Below are positions 1-8,886 of a DNA stretch of 64,000 nt, piece by piece; position 1 is the first letter of the stretch, and each line of letters begins with the position of its first letter. The position numbers and the translations under genes were made by a program. This stretch comes from an uncultured bacterium. Its GTDB lineage: Bacteria > Cyanobacteriota > Vampirovibrionia > Gastranaerophilales > Gastranaerophilaceae. Location: NCBI GenBank assembly GCA_902761735.1, contig CACWLL010000002.1, forward strand, positions 62,001 to 126,000, in the 5' to 3' direction. The notes below the pieces were generated by a model. That model did not search any database. It was not told where the DNA came from and saw nothing but the letters and a program-made list of their open reading frames with translations.

Positions 1-1413
1 TTCCAATAAATCTTCATAATCCAAGCCGTTTTTAGGATTAATCATATATACTTGTGATTGTTGTCCTGTCAATATGAACATTGCATCTACCGCCATTCCG
101 CCGGCAAGGATATTATTTTCGTTGGCACCTGTATGAAGTCCGGCTTGACCAAGGGCACCGCCTGTGTGAAACTCTTGAGGAGATAAATTATTTGCTTGCA
201 GAGTATCCAAGACTTCTTGACGGTATTTTTCAAATGCCGCTTCGAGCAGAATAACATCACCGTCGCCAAGAGAATAGTGTTTGCCTGCTTGCTTTAATAT
301 CTCCTGCATTTCGCTTTCCGTAAAAGTATATGTTCCCGTAATTGCAATAGTATCATTATCAATTCTATTATCTGTTTTTAATCCTTCTGCTGCAAGCTTT
401 GCTCCGGGCAGTGTTACTGTATAAACTTTTTCACCTTTTTCATTAGTTGATACTTTAATTAAATTTGACAGAATTTCTTGTCCGTATTCACATTGACGCA
501 GTGAATTTATTGTCGCCATAAGATAGCAATCACCTTCTGATTTTTGAGCAGATTCTCCAAAATGCCCGTCAATTTCAGGAGAAATTTGTTTTGTAATTTT
601 GCCATTTTCATCATAGAGAGTTTGAGTTTTTATAACTCCGTTATCGTAAAATTCTGTTTGAGCTTTTACTTGTCCGTTAGGATAATATTGTGTTAGAGAT
701 TTTGTTTTGCCGTTTTCATAGTAGTCGCTTTGTGATGCAAGTTTTCCGTCAGAGTATTTCGCTTCTGCAGAAACTTTTTTGCCGTCTTGCGTTTTTATTG
801 TTCCTGTTAATTCAAGTTTGTTATCTTTGTCGTACTTTTCGTACTCTTGAGTATTTTCATCAGGATATTTATATTTAAAAGTGTTTTTTATTTCACCATT
901 TTTGTCATAAGTCTTTTTTACGCTTACTTTTCCGTTTTTGTCATACTCAGAGGTGTTTATTAATTCACCTTTAGTATTGCGTAATTCTGAGCTTTCGAGT
1001 TTGCCTTTTCTATCATATTTGAAGGTTTCCTCAGCTTTCTTCATATAAATACTGCTGTTCATAAACGGTTGTTTATATGCAATTGCTTTAGATTTTGGGG
1101 TTTTCTTTTCAACATCTTTTTCATTATCAAAAGCGTAGGTATACTGTATTTCTTTACCTTCAACAGTTTGCTGCGAAACAAAGTCCACGGTACCGTCAAC
1201 GTATTTTATCAGCATCCCTTCCATTCCGTCGTATGTACTTTTCTCTTTTGATGCAATTTCTTTTTGCGGCTGAATATTTATTATAGTAGGTTTACCCAAT
1301 AAATTACCTATAGCCTGCTGTTCTCGGGGGGTGAGGTGTATTGTATCAACTTTTGCTCCCGTCAAAGCAGGATTAGCTTTTATGCTATCAGCAATCTTTT
1401 GAAAATCAACCAT
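1..1413 (-). CDS. MORN-repeat protein with calpain-like cysteine peptidase domain (3' end beyond window)
   Basis: The frame is open from ATG at 1413 to the window edge (471 codons), so the C-terminus is missing. Roughly residues 110-285 are short tandem units of the YwqK/MORN_2 type, each with a pattern like YYENGK or YDENGKI. Then comes GDCYLMATINSL with Cys296, which closely matches the catalytic-Cys motif of calpain-family (C2) peptidases (GDCxxLAAxxSL). Further calpain-like segments follow: a DVILLEAAFEKY stretch and GGMAVDAMFILTG near the edge. The catalytic His and Asn would lie beyond the window, so activity cannot be judged. There is no signal peptide; the N-terminus (MVDFQKIADSIKANP) is polar. 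The protease role is inferred from motif similarity; the repeats may bind protein or membrane. Confidence 0.7.
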   Translation of the reverse strand, partial: MVDFQKIADSIKANPALTGAKVDTIHLTPREQQAIGNLLGKPTIINIQPQKEIASKEKSTYDGMEGMLIKYVDGTVDFVSQQTVEGKEIQYTYAFDNEKDVEKKTPKSKAIAYKQPFMNSSIYMKKAEETFKYDRKGKLESSELRNTKGELINTSEYDKNGKVSVKKTYDKNGEIKNTFKYKYPDENTQEYEKYDKDNKLELTGTIKTQDGKKVSAEAKYSDGKLASQSDYYENGKTKSLTQYYPNGQVKAQTEFYDNGVIKTQTLYDENGKITKQISPEIDGHFGESAQKSEGDCYLMATINSLRQCEYGQEILSNLIKVSTNEKGEKVYTVTLPGAKLAAEGLKTDNRIDNDTIAITGTYTFTESEMQEILKQAGKHYSLGDGDVILLEAAFEKYRQEVLDTLQANNLSPQEFHTGGALGQAGLHTGANENNILAGGMAVDAMFILTGQQSQVYMINPKNGLDYEDLLE

Positions 1414-1541
1414 AATAAATCCTCTTTTTATACTTCTCTTATATTTGATATAAGTATTGAAAAATTATATAATTGTTATGTAAAAATCATGTTTTTACAA
1501 ATATTTACAAATGTAATAGTTTTATATCATATAAGTGAATG

Positions 1542-1569
1542 TTGAAAAATTTATTTTTAGGTGTATCAT
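1542..1569 (+). promoter_or_regulatory. promoter of the parvulin gene, leaderless type
   Basis: -35 TTGAAA (1542-1547), 16-bp spacer, -10 TATCAT (1564-1569). The -10 ends 6 nt before ATG 1576, so the transcript would begin at or next to the start codon. Confidence 0.5.
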
Positions 1570-1575
1570 ATGGGT

Positions 1576-1971
1576 ATGAAAAAATTAATTATACAACTTT
1601 TGGCAATGACATTATTATTAACAGGTTCAGCATATGCGTGGGGCGGAATCCCTGCCGGAGCGGAAGACCTTTGGGATTCTTCAAAGAAAGATAATACCCA
1701 AGTCGCAGCACAACACATCTTAGTACAGGATGCGGCAGATGCTGTGATGATTAAAAAAGAACTTGATAAAGGCGGAGATTTCAGTTATTACGCACAAAAG
1801 TATTCAATATGTCCGTCAGGCAAAAACGGTGGATTTTTGGGATATTTTGGCAGAGGTCAAATGGTTCCGGAATTTGAAAAGAAGGCTTTTTCTATGCAGG
1901 TAGGTGAAATTTCTAATCCAGTCCGTACTAATTTTGGTTGGCACATAATTAAAATTGTTGATAAACGATAA
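1576..1971 (+). CDS. exported PpiC-type (parvulin) peptidyl-prolyl isomerase
   Basis: Small secreted protein of 131 aa. The N-terminus is a signal peptide (MKKLIIQLLAMTLLLTGSAYA), followed by a single parvulin domain. Family hallmarks are visible: AAQHILVQ at the domain start, then GGDFSYYAQKYS, GKNGGFLGYFGRGQMVPEFE and FGWHIIKI. It should catalyse cis-trans isomerisation of prolyl bonds in exported proteins. The long SurA/PrsA flanking regions are absent, so it is a single-domain form. In-frame starts exist at 1561 (GTG) and 1570 (ATG). I chose 1576 because it gives a clean signal peptide and sits 6 nt after a -10 box. It is monocistronic and ends at a shared terminator. Confidence 0.85.
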   Translation: MKKLIIQLLAMTLLLTGSAYAWGGIPAGAEDLWDSSKKDNTQVAAQHILVQDAADAVMIKKELDKGGDFSYYAQKYSICPSGKNGGFLGYFGRGQMVPEFEKKAFSMQVGEISNPVRTNFGWHIIKIVDKR

Positions 1972-1990
1972 TTTTAAATATTAAATATAC

Positions 1991-2020
1991 AAAAACCCGA
2001 GATTTTTATCTCGGGTTTTT
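1991..2020. terminator. bidirectional intrinsic terminator
   Basis: Perfect 12-bp stem (1991-2002 with 2009-2020) around a 6-nt loop, with A-run on the left and T-run on the right. It lies between the convergent parvulin and pfp genes and can serve both. Confidence 0.9.
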
Positions 2021-2040
2021 AGGTATATTTATTGTTTATT

Positions 2041-3723
2041 CTATACGTTTGCAAGTTCTTTGGCTCTTTCAAGCTGCAACGTTCTTGTTGTTATATCGCA
2101 AACGCTTGATGGTCCAAAGTATTGGATTGCACCCGGGAATAAATATCTGTCATTCATTGCCCAATCTTCTCTGTTGTCACTTAATTGTTTGAACACAGGA
2201 CCGTCGAGTTTTACAAGTGCTTTTTGAATAACCGGTTTCATTTCGCCGTGACGTTTTTCCATATTCATCATCATTGTAAGAGGAATACCGCCTGCAATCC
2301 AATCTGTCGCAGGTTTTGTAAGGTTTCTTACTGAAGATAAATAACCTGTCAAACCGTTATTAATTAATGCAAAAGCATTATAGCCTAATGAATAGCAATA
2401 GTCAGCATCAAAGTTTGAAGGGAATGCACATCTGCCTTCATATCCGAAGAAATGAGATTGTGCTGAGAATTTACCGACAAATTGTCCTTGTGATTTCATT
2501 TCGCTAAGTTTAGATGAAATCATTTCAATTAACAATTTTTCAGTTTCAATCTTTGATACTTGAACATTGCCGTGAGGGTCACGGTCTGCAAGCAACTGAG
2601 CTTTAATTCCCGCAGGAAGTGAGCTGAATACTGATGCATTTACATCATCCAATCTTCTTTCAACAATTGCAAATTTATCGTGCATACTTGTTGCTGCAAT
2701 ATAGCTTGAATCATTTTCGAGTTCTGCCATAATATCGTTCAAATTAGCAATCATCGTTTTCATTTCAGGAATAAATTCAATCAATCCTTCAGGAATAATT
2801 GCTATACCGAAATTTTTACCGTTAGCGGCACGTCTTGCAATAATATCAGACATATAATTTACAATTGATTCCAATGACATTTGTTTTGCTTCGACTTCTT
2901 CAGAAATCAATGTGATATTTGGTTGAGTCTGAAGAGCTGCTTCTAAAGCAACATGAGAAGCACTTCTTCCCATAATTTTGATGAAGTGCCAATATTTTTT
3001 GGCTGAATTTGCATCGCGTTGAATATTTCCGATTAATTCTGCATAAGTTTTTGTTGCAGTATCAAAACCGAATGAAATTTCGATTTGGTCATTTTTCAAA
3101 TCACCGTCAATTGTCTTAGGACACCCGATAACTTGAATACCTGTATTATTTTTTACAAACCATTCAGCTAATAATGCTGCATTTGTGTTAGAGTCATCAC
3201 CACCGATAATTACAACAGCAGAGATATTCAAGCTCTTACAAACTTTTAATGATTCTTGGAATTGGTCTTCCGTTTCCAATTTGGTTCTGCCTGAACCGAT
3301 GATATCAAAACCACCGGTATTTCTGTAATCATTAATAAATTCATCCGTAAATTCAATATATTTTCCGTCAATAATACCGCTTGGACCGCCTAAAAAGCCG
3401 TATAATTTATTAGCCGGATTAGCACTTTTTAAAGCATCATATAAACCGGCAATAACATTATGTCCGCCCGGCGCTTGACCGCCTGAAAGAATAACGCCGA
3501 CATTTCTTATATCCGAAGATTTTGTTGAACCTGAATTGCTGAATGTTACAACAGGTTTTCCGTATGTATTTGAGAACAATGCTTTAATTTGTTCTTGATC
3601 TCTGACTGATTGAGTTGCAGCACCTTCTGACATTTCTAAGGAATTAATACCTTGAGAAAGGCTCTTTGGAAGTTTTGGCTGATATTTCAATCTTTCTTCT
3701 TGTAATGGTGAAAGTTTTGTCAT
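2041..3723 (-). CDS. pfp: diphosphate--fructose-6-phosphate 1-phosphotransferase (PPi-dependent phosphofructokinase)
   Basis: 560 aa, the long PFP form of the phosphofructokinase family. It phosphorylates fructose 6-phosphate with pyrophosphate, a reversible and ATP-saving glycolytic step in the cytoplasm. The family's nucleotide/PPi loop GGQAPGGHN is at residues 81-89. GGDDSN at 174-179 has the second Asp that marks PPi rather than ATP use. The substrate motif [10 protein letters not shown] is at 202-211. Length and these motifs fit the plant-like/TIGR02477 long subgroup. The gene is monocistronic, starts about 210 bp from a divergent operon and ends at the shared terminator at 1991-2020. 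Confidence 0.95.
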   Translation of the reverse strand: MTKLSPLQEERLKYQPKLPKSLSQGINSLEMSEGAATQSVRDQEQIKALFSNTYGKPVVTFSNSGSTKSSDIRNVGVILSGGQAPGGHNVIAGLYDALKSANPANKLYGFLGGPSGIIDGKYIEFTDEFINDYRNTGGFDIIGSGRTKLETEDQFQESLKVCKSLNISAVVIIGGDDSNTNAALLAEWFVKNNTGIQVIGCPKTIDGDLKNDQIEISFGFDTATKTYAELIGNIQRDANSAKKYWHFIKIMGRSASHVALEAALQTQPNITLISEEVEAKQMSLESIVNYMSDIIARRAANGKNFGIAIIPEGLIEFIPEMKTMIANLNDIMAELENDSSYIAATSMHDKFAIVERRLDDVNASVFSSLPAGIKAQLLADRDPHGNVQVSKIETEKLLIEMISSKLSEMKSQGQFVGKFSAQSHFFGYEGRCAFPSNFDADYCYSLGYNAFALINNGLTGYLSSVRNLTKPATDWIAGGIPLTMMMNMEKRHGEMKPVIQKALVKLDGPVFKQLSDNREDWAMNDRYLFPGAIQYFGPSSVCDITTRTLQLERAKELANV

Positions 3724-3867
3724 ATTTTCTCTTCCTTATTTTAAATTGTAACTTTACAGTTAAAATGGTAACATAAACATAATGAAATTTGTATTCCGGT
3801 AATATCAGATGATATATGGATAAAACTATATTGTTAAGATTTTTTAATAATTTAGCAATAATTTAAG

Positions 3868-3896
3868 TTGAAAATACTTTAATAAACATGTATAAT
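3868..3896 (+). promoter_or_regulatory. sigma-70-type promoter for the 3936 gene and downstream lpd
   Basis: -35 TTGAAA (3868-3873), 17-bp spacer, -10 TATAAT (3891-3896). A clear Shine-Dalgarno (GAAGGAG) lies before ATG 3936, so this unit has a normal leader of about 30 nt. Confidence 0.75.
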
Positions 3897-3935
3897 ACTA
3901 TGTATATGAATTGAGACGAAGGAGAAATTTTTAAT

Positions 3936-4250
3936 ATGAAAAAGTTATCAATTATACTTGGACTATTAATATTTTCACAAGCGGCATTTGCAGGTGGTAC
4001 GGTACTTTTTATGAACGAAAATTATGATCCGTTTGTTCCGCAACAGTATGAGCAAACTGATCCGAATGCGACATTATACACGCAAGAGGGTGTATATGGC
4101 GGAGCTACGAAGAAAACCGTATACAAAAAAGGTAAATTCAGATGGGGCAGAGGTCCTAACTACAATGACCCGAATGTTTATTGGAATTTTGGCAATATCA
4201 ACTTCGGTTCAGGGTTTACATCTGTCGGAAGCGGTGACAAAAAATATTAA
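3936..4250 (+). CDS. small exported protein of unknown function
   Basis: 104 aa. I do not recognise the family. It begins with a signal peptide (MKKLSIILGLLIFSQAAFA, likely cut after AFA). The mature part of about 85 residues is rich in Gly, Asn, Tyr and aromatic residues (NENYDPF, RWGRGPNYNDPN, WNFGNINFGSG) and has no Cys. This suggests a secreted or periplasmic protein. It has a strong Shine-Dalgarno and promoter, and precedes the flavoprotein gene by 14 bp, so the two are probably co-transcribed. That pairing does not suggest an obvious function. Confidence 0.75.
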   Translation: MKKLSIILGLLIFSQAAFAGGTVLFMNENYDPFVPQQYEQTDPNATLYTQEGVYGGATKKTVYKKGKFRWGRGPNYNDPNVYWNFGNINFGSGFTSVGSGDKKY

Positions 4251-4264
4251 TACAGGATTAATTA

Positions 4265-5512
4265 ATGAATTATCAATATGATTTATGTATTGTCGGCGGT
4301 GGTCCTGCGGGATATACCGCCGCATTACATGCAAGAAGAAAAGGGTTGAGTGTAGTTTTATTTGAAAAGTCGGAAATTGGCGGCGTATGCCTGAATAGAG
4401 GTTGTATTCCGACAAAGGCGATTATGCATTCTGCGGAATTTTTTGATGAGATTAAGTCCGCTGCGTCTATCGGAGTTTGCATAAAAGATGCTGAAGTAAA
4501 TTTATCTGCTGTAATTGAGCGTAAAAATCAAATAGTGGAAAAATTGCGTAAAGGGCTTGCATTGAGCTTAAAAAACAGTGGAGTTCTTGTAATTAATGCC
4601 GAAGCAAAATTAAAAGATAAAAATACTGTTGTCTCAAATAATGAAGAATTTGTTGGGAAAAAAATTATTATTGCAACCGGTTCTGAGCCAAGAACGTTTA
4701 AGGGAATGGAGTTTGATCATAAAAATATTCTCAGTTCCGATGATGTTTTGAATATGACAGAACTTCCTAGAAGTATTGCAATTGTGGGTTCGGGTGCTAT
4801 CGGTATTGAATGGGCGAGAATTTTTGCAGCTTTTGGGGTTGAAGTATCCATAATAGAATTAGCGGAAAATCTTTTGCCTGTTGCCGATATTGAGGTGTCA
4901 AAAAGGATTGAGAGAATTTTTAAGTCTAAAAAAATAAATATATATAAATCTGTCGGAGTTGAAAATATTCAAAGCGGAGATATATGCAAAGTAAATTTAA
5001 ATAACGGAGAAACTGTTGAGGCCGAAAAAGTTCTTGTTGCAGTAGGCAGAAAAGTTCTGAACTACGACAAAATTGATGGTGTTGAATATATTGGAGATAT
5101 ATGTGCAGAAATTCAGCTTGCGCATTATGCATCAAAGCAAGCTATTGAAATTGTTGATGGTATAAAGTTTGATAAAACACTTGTTCCGTCTGTTGTATAT
5201 GGTAATCCGGAGATAGCTTGGTTTGGGAAACGCGAACAGGATTTAGAGGAAGGCAGTTACAAAAAATCTAATATGCTAATTTCAGCTTTGGGTAAATCTC
5301 ATTGTGATAATTCAACAGAGGGTTTTATAAAAATATTATCTCAAGATGATAAAATTGTGGGTGCACATGTTGTATCAAAAGAAGCTTCAGCTTTAATTCA
5401 AGAAATTTTAATTGCAGCACAAAACGGTATAAGTGCAGAAAAATTAAAAGAAGTCTGTTTTGCACATCCTACGTACTCAGAAGGTATTTTTGAAGTTTTA
5501 TTCGGTTTGTAA
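4265..5512 (+). CDS. lpd: dihydrolipoyl dehydrogenase-like flavoprotein disulfide reductase, shortened
   Basis: 415 aa; usual E3 subunits are about 460-475 aa. Visible parts: FAD-binding GGGPAG (11-16), redox disulfide C42/C47 in GGVCLNRGCIPTK, NAD-binding GSGAIG (175-180), and the C-terminal catalytic His-Glu pair (H401, E406) in HPTYSE. It should oxidise a protein-bound dihydrolipoamide using NAD+. About 20-30 residues normally found between the VGR motif and the FAD-binding GD segment are missing: the protein goes from AVGRK to IGDI in about 15 residues. A substrate other than lipoyl protein is possible, but lipA elsewhere in the window shows that lipoate is made. Confidence 0.8.
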   Translation: MNYQYDLCIVGGGPAGYTAALHARRKGLSVVLFEKSEIGGVCLNRGCIPTKAIMHSAEFFDEIKSAASIGVCIKDAEVNLSAVIERKNQIVEKLRKGLALSLKNSGVLVINAEAKLKDKNTVVSNNEEFVGKKIIIATGSEPRTFKGMEFDHKNILSSDDVLNMTELPRSIAIVGSGAIGIEWARIFAAFGVEVSIIELAENLLPVADIEVSKRIERIFKSKKINIYKSVGVENIQSGDICKVNLNNGETVEAEKVLVAVGRKVLNYDKIDGVEYIGDICAEIQLAHYASKQAIEIVDGIKFDKTLVPSVVYGNPEIAWFGKREQDLEEGSYKKSNMLISALGKSHCDNSTEGFIKILSQDDKIVGAHVVSKEASALIQEILIAAQNGISAEKLKEVCFAHPTYSEGIFEVLFGL

Positions 5513-5545
5513 TTATCGCAGATACCTAAAATATTTTTTCATATT

Positions 5546-5575
5546 TTGCCATTTAAAGGTGATTTATGTTAGTAT
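5546..5575 (+). promoter_or_regulatory. promoter of the NUDIX-HAD pair, leaderless type
   Basis: -35 TTGCCA (5546-5551), 18-bp spacer, -10 TAGTAT (5570-5575), then 6 nt to ATG 5582. No Shine-Dalgarno sits between the -10 and the ATG. Confidence 0.5.
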
Positions 5576-5581
5576 TTACTT

Positions 5582-6106
5582 ATGAATTTTGAAGAAACAA
5601 CGTTAAAATCCGAATGTGTATATGATGGTAAAGTAATTACTGTTGAAAAAGATGATATTGAAATAGCTACAGGCAAAAAGTCTTTTCGAGAAGTCGTACG
5701 TCACCCCGGAGGCGTTGTAATTCTTGCTATGAAAGATTTACAAACAATAATTCTTGTTCGTCAGTTTCGTTATCCCATAAAAAAAGTCGTGCTCGAATTA
5801 CCTGCAGGTAAACTTGAAAGAGGAGAAGACCCTGATTTGGCTGCGAAAAGGGAGCTTGAAGAGGAAACAGGATATAAGGCTGAAAAATGGACATCATTAG
5901 GGTATATTAATACTACTCCCGGTTTTTGTGATGAAAAGTTATACCTATATAAGGCTGAAAATTTGTATTTTGTCGGCGAACACCCTGATGAAGGAGAAAT
6001 TATTAGGGCTGTGGAAGTCTCATTCTCCGAACTTATGTTGAAAATAAAAAACGGAGAAATTAATGACGCAAAAACTCTATGTGCTGTTTTAAGAGGATTG
6101 TATTGA
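5582..6106 (+). CDS. NUDIX hydrolase, ADP-ribose pyrophosphatase-like
   Basis: 174 aa. The complete Nudix box GX5EX7REUXEEXGU lies at residues 76-98 (G76 through Y98, with RELEEETGY at its end). The N-terminal part (VYDGKVITVEKDDIEIATGK, then REVVRHPGGVVILA) resembles NudF-type ADP-sugar pyrophosphatases, which split ADP-ribose into AMP and ribose 5-phosphate. The exact substrate is an inference from this subfamily resemblance. The stop TGA shares its last base with the ATG of the following HAD gene, so the two are translationally coupled. The start is fixed by the promoter 6 nt upstream. Confidence 0.85.
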   Translation: MNFEETTLKSECVYDGKVITVEKDDIEIATGKKSFREVVRHPGGVVILAMKDLQTIILVRQFRYPIKKVVLELPAGKLERGEDPDLAAKRELEEETGYKAEKWTSLGYINTTPGFCDEKLYLYKAENLYFVGEHPDEGEIIRAVEVSFSELMLKIKNGEINDAKTLCAVLRGLY

Positions 6107-6897
6107 TGATAAAATTTGTTGCGACAGATATAGACGGGACAATACTTGGCGGAAATTTTCAATTTAGTCAAGGTGTGATAAATTGTGTTAAAAAAATGAC
6201 TGAGCAAGGGATAAAAGTAGTCTTAGTCACCGGCAGGATGCATGAGGCAGCATTAAAACTCGCAAAAGAACTTGGTTTAACAACACCGATAGTTTCTTAT
6301 CAAGGCGGGTTAATAAAAACTCAAGACGGACAGACTTTGTACGAGCGTAATCTTGAGCCTGCACGAGCAAAAGAAGTCATAAAGTGGGCAAAAGAAAATA
6401 ATATTCATATAAATTTATATTTGGATGATATTTTGTATGTAGAAAATGATAATATTGCAATCAAACGTTATACCGGAGAAAGGTACATCCCGTATAGAGT
6501 TTGCAGTTTTGACGATTTGAAAATTGAACATGTAAATAAAATTCTTGCCATAGATTTTGACGATGCGGAACGTGTAACATCCTGGGTAAATTATTTAAGT
6601 AAAAAAATGCCGGAATTATATATAGTGAAGTCAACTCCGTATTTTTGCGAGGTTTCCAACAGTGAAGCAAAAAAATCTTGTGCGGTGAATTTTTTACAAA
6701 ATTATTGGGGCTTGAAAAAAGAAGAAATTCTTACAATAGGTGACCAAAATAACGATATAGAACTCTTAAAAGCCGGAGGGGTTTCTGTTGCGATGGGTAA
6801 TGCGACAGAGGAACTCAAGAAGTATGCAGATTATATAACCGATACGGTCGATAATGACGGTTTTGTAAAAGCGATTGAAAAATATTGTTTTAAATAA
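6106..6897 (+). CDS. Cof-type HAD-superfamily phosphatase
   Basis: 263 aa. The N-terminal nucleophile motif DIDGT (D8, D10) is followed by a large C2-type cap. VTGR and the C-terminal GDQNNDIELL motif with VAMGNATEELK complete a Cof/YbiV-type HAD hydrolase. Such enzymes dephosphorylate sugar phosphates, nucleotides or flavin/PLP phosphates; the substrate here is unknown. A longer frame opens at 6079, but ATG 6106 overlaps the NUDIX stop by one base and gives a family-standard N-terminus, so I used it. Coupling to a NUDIX enzyme suggests a joint clean-up role for phosphorylated metabolites. Confidence 0.85.
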   Translation: MIKFVATDIDGTILGGNFQFSQGVINCVKKMTEQGIKVVLVTGRMHEAALKLAKELGLTTPIVSYQGGLIKTQDGQTLYERNLEPARAKEVIKWAKENNIHINLYLDDILYVENDNIAIKRYTGERYIPYRVCSFDDLKIEHVNKILAIDFDDAERVTSWVNYLSKKMPELYIVKSTPYFCEVSNSEAKKSCAVNFLQNYWGLKKEEILTIGDQNNDIELLKAGGVSVAMGNATEELKKYADYITDTVDNDGFVKAIEKYCFK

Positions 6898-6902
6898 GCA
6901 AA

Positions 6903-6930
6903 AAGCCGGCATGATATTCATTACCGGCTT
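6903..6930 (-). terminator. terminator, mainly for prs
   Basis: Stem of 7 bp (AAGCCGG 6903-6909 with CCGGCTT 6924-6930). Read on the minus strand it is followed by a T-run, so it best serves prs. On the plus strand the T-tract is poor. Confidence 0.65.
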
Positions 6931-6955
6931 AGTAATTATACTTCCAGTTGTTTAT

Positions 6956-7969
6956 TTATGAAACTTGCATTTCTTTTTCAAATCCGAATAATGAACTTAC
7001 GGATTCGTCATCGTGTATTCTTGCTATAGCCTGTCCAAGTATCGGAGCTACTGACAGCTGTTTAATATTAGACGGCATTTTATCCATATCAAGAGGGATT
7101 GTGTTTGTAACGATACACTCGGTAATAGGTGCGGAGCCCAATCTTTCTATTGCCGGTCCCGAAAATACCGGATGAGTTGCCCCTACGTATATTTCTTTGG
7201 CGCCTCTTGATTTTAAAAGCTTCGCAGCTTCACAAATTGTACCTGCCGTATCAATAATATCATCAAACATCAAGCAAACTTTGCCTTCAACATCTCCAAT
7301 TACGTTTGTTGCAATAGCTTCATTATGTTTATCACGACGTTTATCAATAATTGCAATAGGGCAATCCAATCGTTTTGCAAAATATCTTGTTCTGTTTGCG
7401 CCGCCCATATCAGGGGATACTGCAATCATTTCATCAGGATTGATATTTAAACTCTTGATGTAATTTACTAAAATCGGTGCTGCAAATATATGGTCAACAA
7501 GGATGTTAAAAAATCCCTGAATTTGCCCTGTATGTAAATCCATTGCAAGAACCCTGTTTGCACCTGCGGTTGTCAGCAAATCCGCAACTAATTTTGCAGT
7601 AATAGCTTCACGCCCTGAGGTCTTTCTATCTTGTCTTGCATATCCGTAATAAGGAATAACTGCAGTAATGGTTTTTGCACTTGCACGCTTAAATGCATCT
7701 ATAATTATCAGCAATTCCATTAAATTTTCATTTACAGGATTACATAGCGGTTGAATGATAAAAACATCATCTCCTCTGACGCTTTCTTTAACTTGTACAT
7801 AAATTTCGCCGTCTGCAAAATTTTTAACAACCATCGGTCCGACGGTCGTTCCTAAACAATCTGCAATTTCCTGTGCAAGTTTAGGGTTAGAACGCCCTGA
7901 AAAAAGCTTAATATCGTGAGTCGGGTTAATAGCACGTTCTAATTCCGGAAACGCCATTTCTAATGCCAT
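6956..7969 (-). CDS. prs: ribose-phosphate pyrophosphokinase (PRPP synthetase)
   Basis: 337 aa, class I type. It makes PRPP from ribose 5-phosphate and ATP for nucleotide, NAD, His and Trp synthesis. Seen: KLFSGRSNPKLA at the N-terminus, FADGEIYVQ, the ATP-site segment YARQDR (110-115), the Mg-binding DLHTGQIQGFF and the PRPP loop FDDIIDTAGT (235-244). The first roughly 18 residues before the usual start are a small extension, as in cyanobacterial forms. ATG 7969 has an AAAGGA site just upstream. It appears monocistronic, with terminators on both sides on its strand. Confidence 0.95.
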   Translation of the reverse strand: MALEMAFPELERAINPTHDIKLFSGRSNPKLAQEIADCLGTTVGPMVVKNFADGEIYVQVKESVRGDDVFIIQPLCNPVNENLMELLIIIDAFKRASAKTITAVIPYYGYARQDRKTSGREAITAKLVADLLTTAGANRVLAMDLHTGQIQGFFNILVDHIFAAPILVNYIKSLNINPDEMIAVSPDMGGANRTRYFAKRLDCPIAIIDKRRDKHNEAIATNVIGDVEGKVCLMFDDIIDTAGTICEAAKLLKSRGAKEIYVGATHPVFSGPAIERLGSAPITECIVTNTIPLDMDKMPSNIKQLSVAPILGQAIARIHDDESVSSLFGFEKEMQVS

Positions 7970-8096
7970 GTTTCAATCCTTTCTATTTCCTTGGTGCATG
8001 GTTTATTATAAAACCATTATGAAGAAAACTCAATTTTATTTTAAGTAATATTAAATACAAATATTAAAATACCTAAAAAATTTTTTTGCTAATAAT

Positions 8097-8125
8097 AAAA
8101 AAACGTGATATTATCACGATTTTTT
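8097..8125 (-). terminator. terminator of the coaD/coiled-coil unit
   Basis: 6-bp stem CGTGAT/ATCACG (8104-8109 with 8113-8118), 3-nt loop, A-run on one side and T-run on the other. It lies just after the stop of the 8157-8756 gene. Confidence 0.7.
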
Positions 8126-8156
8126 ATTTATATTTTAATTTTCTTAATTTTGTTTA

Positions 8157-8756
8157 TTACTCCATAACATAATCAGGAGTTTTAATTTTATTGGTGTTAT
8201 AATAATTTGAACCTGTACCTGATGATGTGCGAAGTTGCTCAAGATAAATTTGACCATTTTTAACTTCTTGCTGCATAATATTTAATTTTTCTTCTAATTT
8301 TGCAAGAGTTTCTTCGGCATATAACTCAGCACCTTCTTTTGTTTTCAAAGCTTCGGCATTTGCTCTGGAGCGAATTTCTTCAGCTTCTTCAAGTGCTTTT
8401 TTCTTTAGTTCTTCGCAATCAGCTTTTACCTGATTCATTATTTTAATACCTTCGCGCTCAACTTCTTTAACAAAGTTTGCTTCACTCAATCTTTCTTCCG
8501 CTTCCATTTGTGCGTCGGAAATAATTTTTTGAGCTTCTTGCTGAGCAGCCATCTTAACCTCTTCTATACGGCTGAGGAAATCTCTTGCGTCTTTAATTTC
8601 GCTTGGGATTGTAACGGCAATTCTGTCAATAAGTTGATATATTTCAGCGGGTTTAACGACTACGAATTTCCCAGGAACAAGCGTAAACCCATTTTCAATA
8701 GCATATTCTAATAACTTTAATAAATCCAATACTCCATTTTGCTGCATGTTCGTCAT
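8157..8756 (-). CDS. coiled-coil protein, DivIVA/SepIVA-like (tentative)
   Basis: 199 aa. After a short globular start (LLKLLEYAIENGFTLVPGKFVVVKP...IDRIAVTIPSEI), residues about 55-180 are almost uninterrupted charged heptads rich in Ala, Glu and Lys, resembling ATP synthase b subunits and DivIVA-type proteins. No membrane segment is present. The start has an AAAGG ribosome site. From established knowledge, DivIVA/SepIVA-like coiled-coil genes neighbour coaD in several phyla. The same arrangement here (coaD upstream, same strand, 130 bp apart) suggests a cell-division or envelope-growth scaffold. Function is inference. Confidence 0.55.
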   Translation of the reverse strand: MTNMQQNGVLDLLKLLEYAIENGFTLVPGKFVVVKPAEIYQLIDRIAVTIPSEIKDARDFLSRIEEVKMAAQQEAQKIISDAQMEAEERLSEANFVKEVEREGIKIMNQVKADCEELKKKALEEAEEIRSRANAEALKTKEGAELYAEETLAKLEEKLNIMQQEVKNGQIYLEQLRTSSGTGSNYYNTNKIKTPDYVME

Positions 8757-8886
8757 ACACTTAACCTTTCATCGATAATACCATGATTTTACATAAGCCC
8801 CAAATAATTGTCAAATTATTTACTGTAATTGATTTCACATGCTTAACATTTTTATCAAAGTCTGATTATTAGATGATACCTATTGT

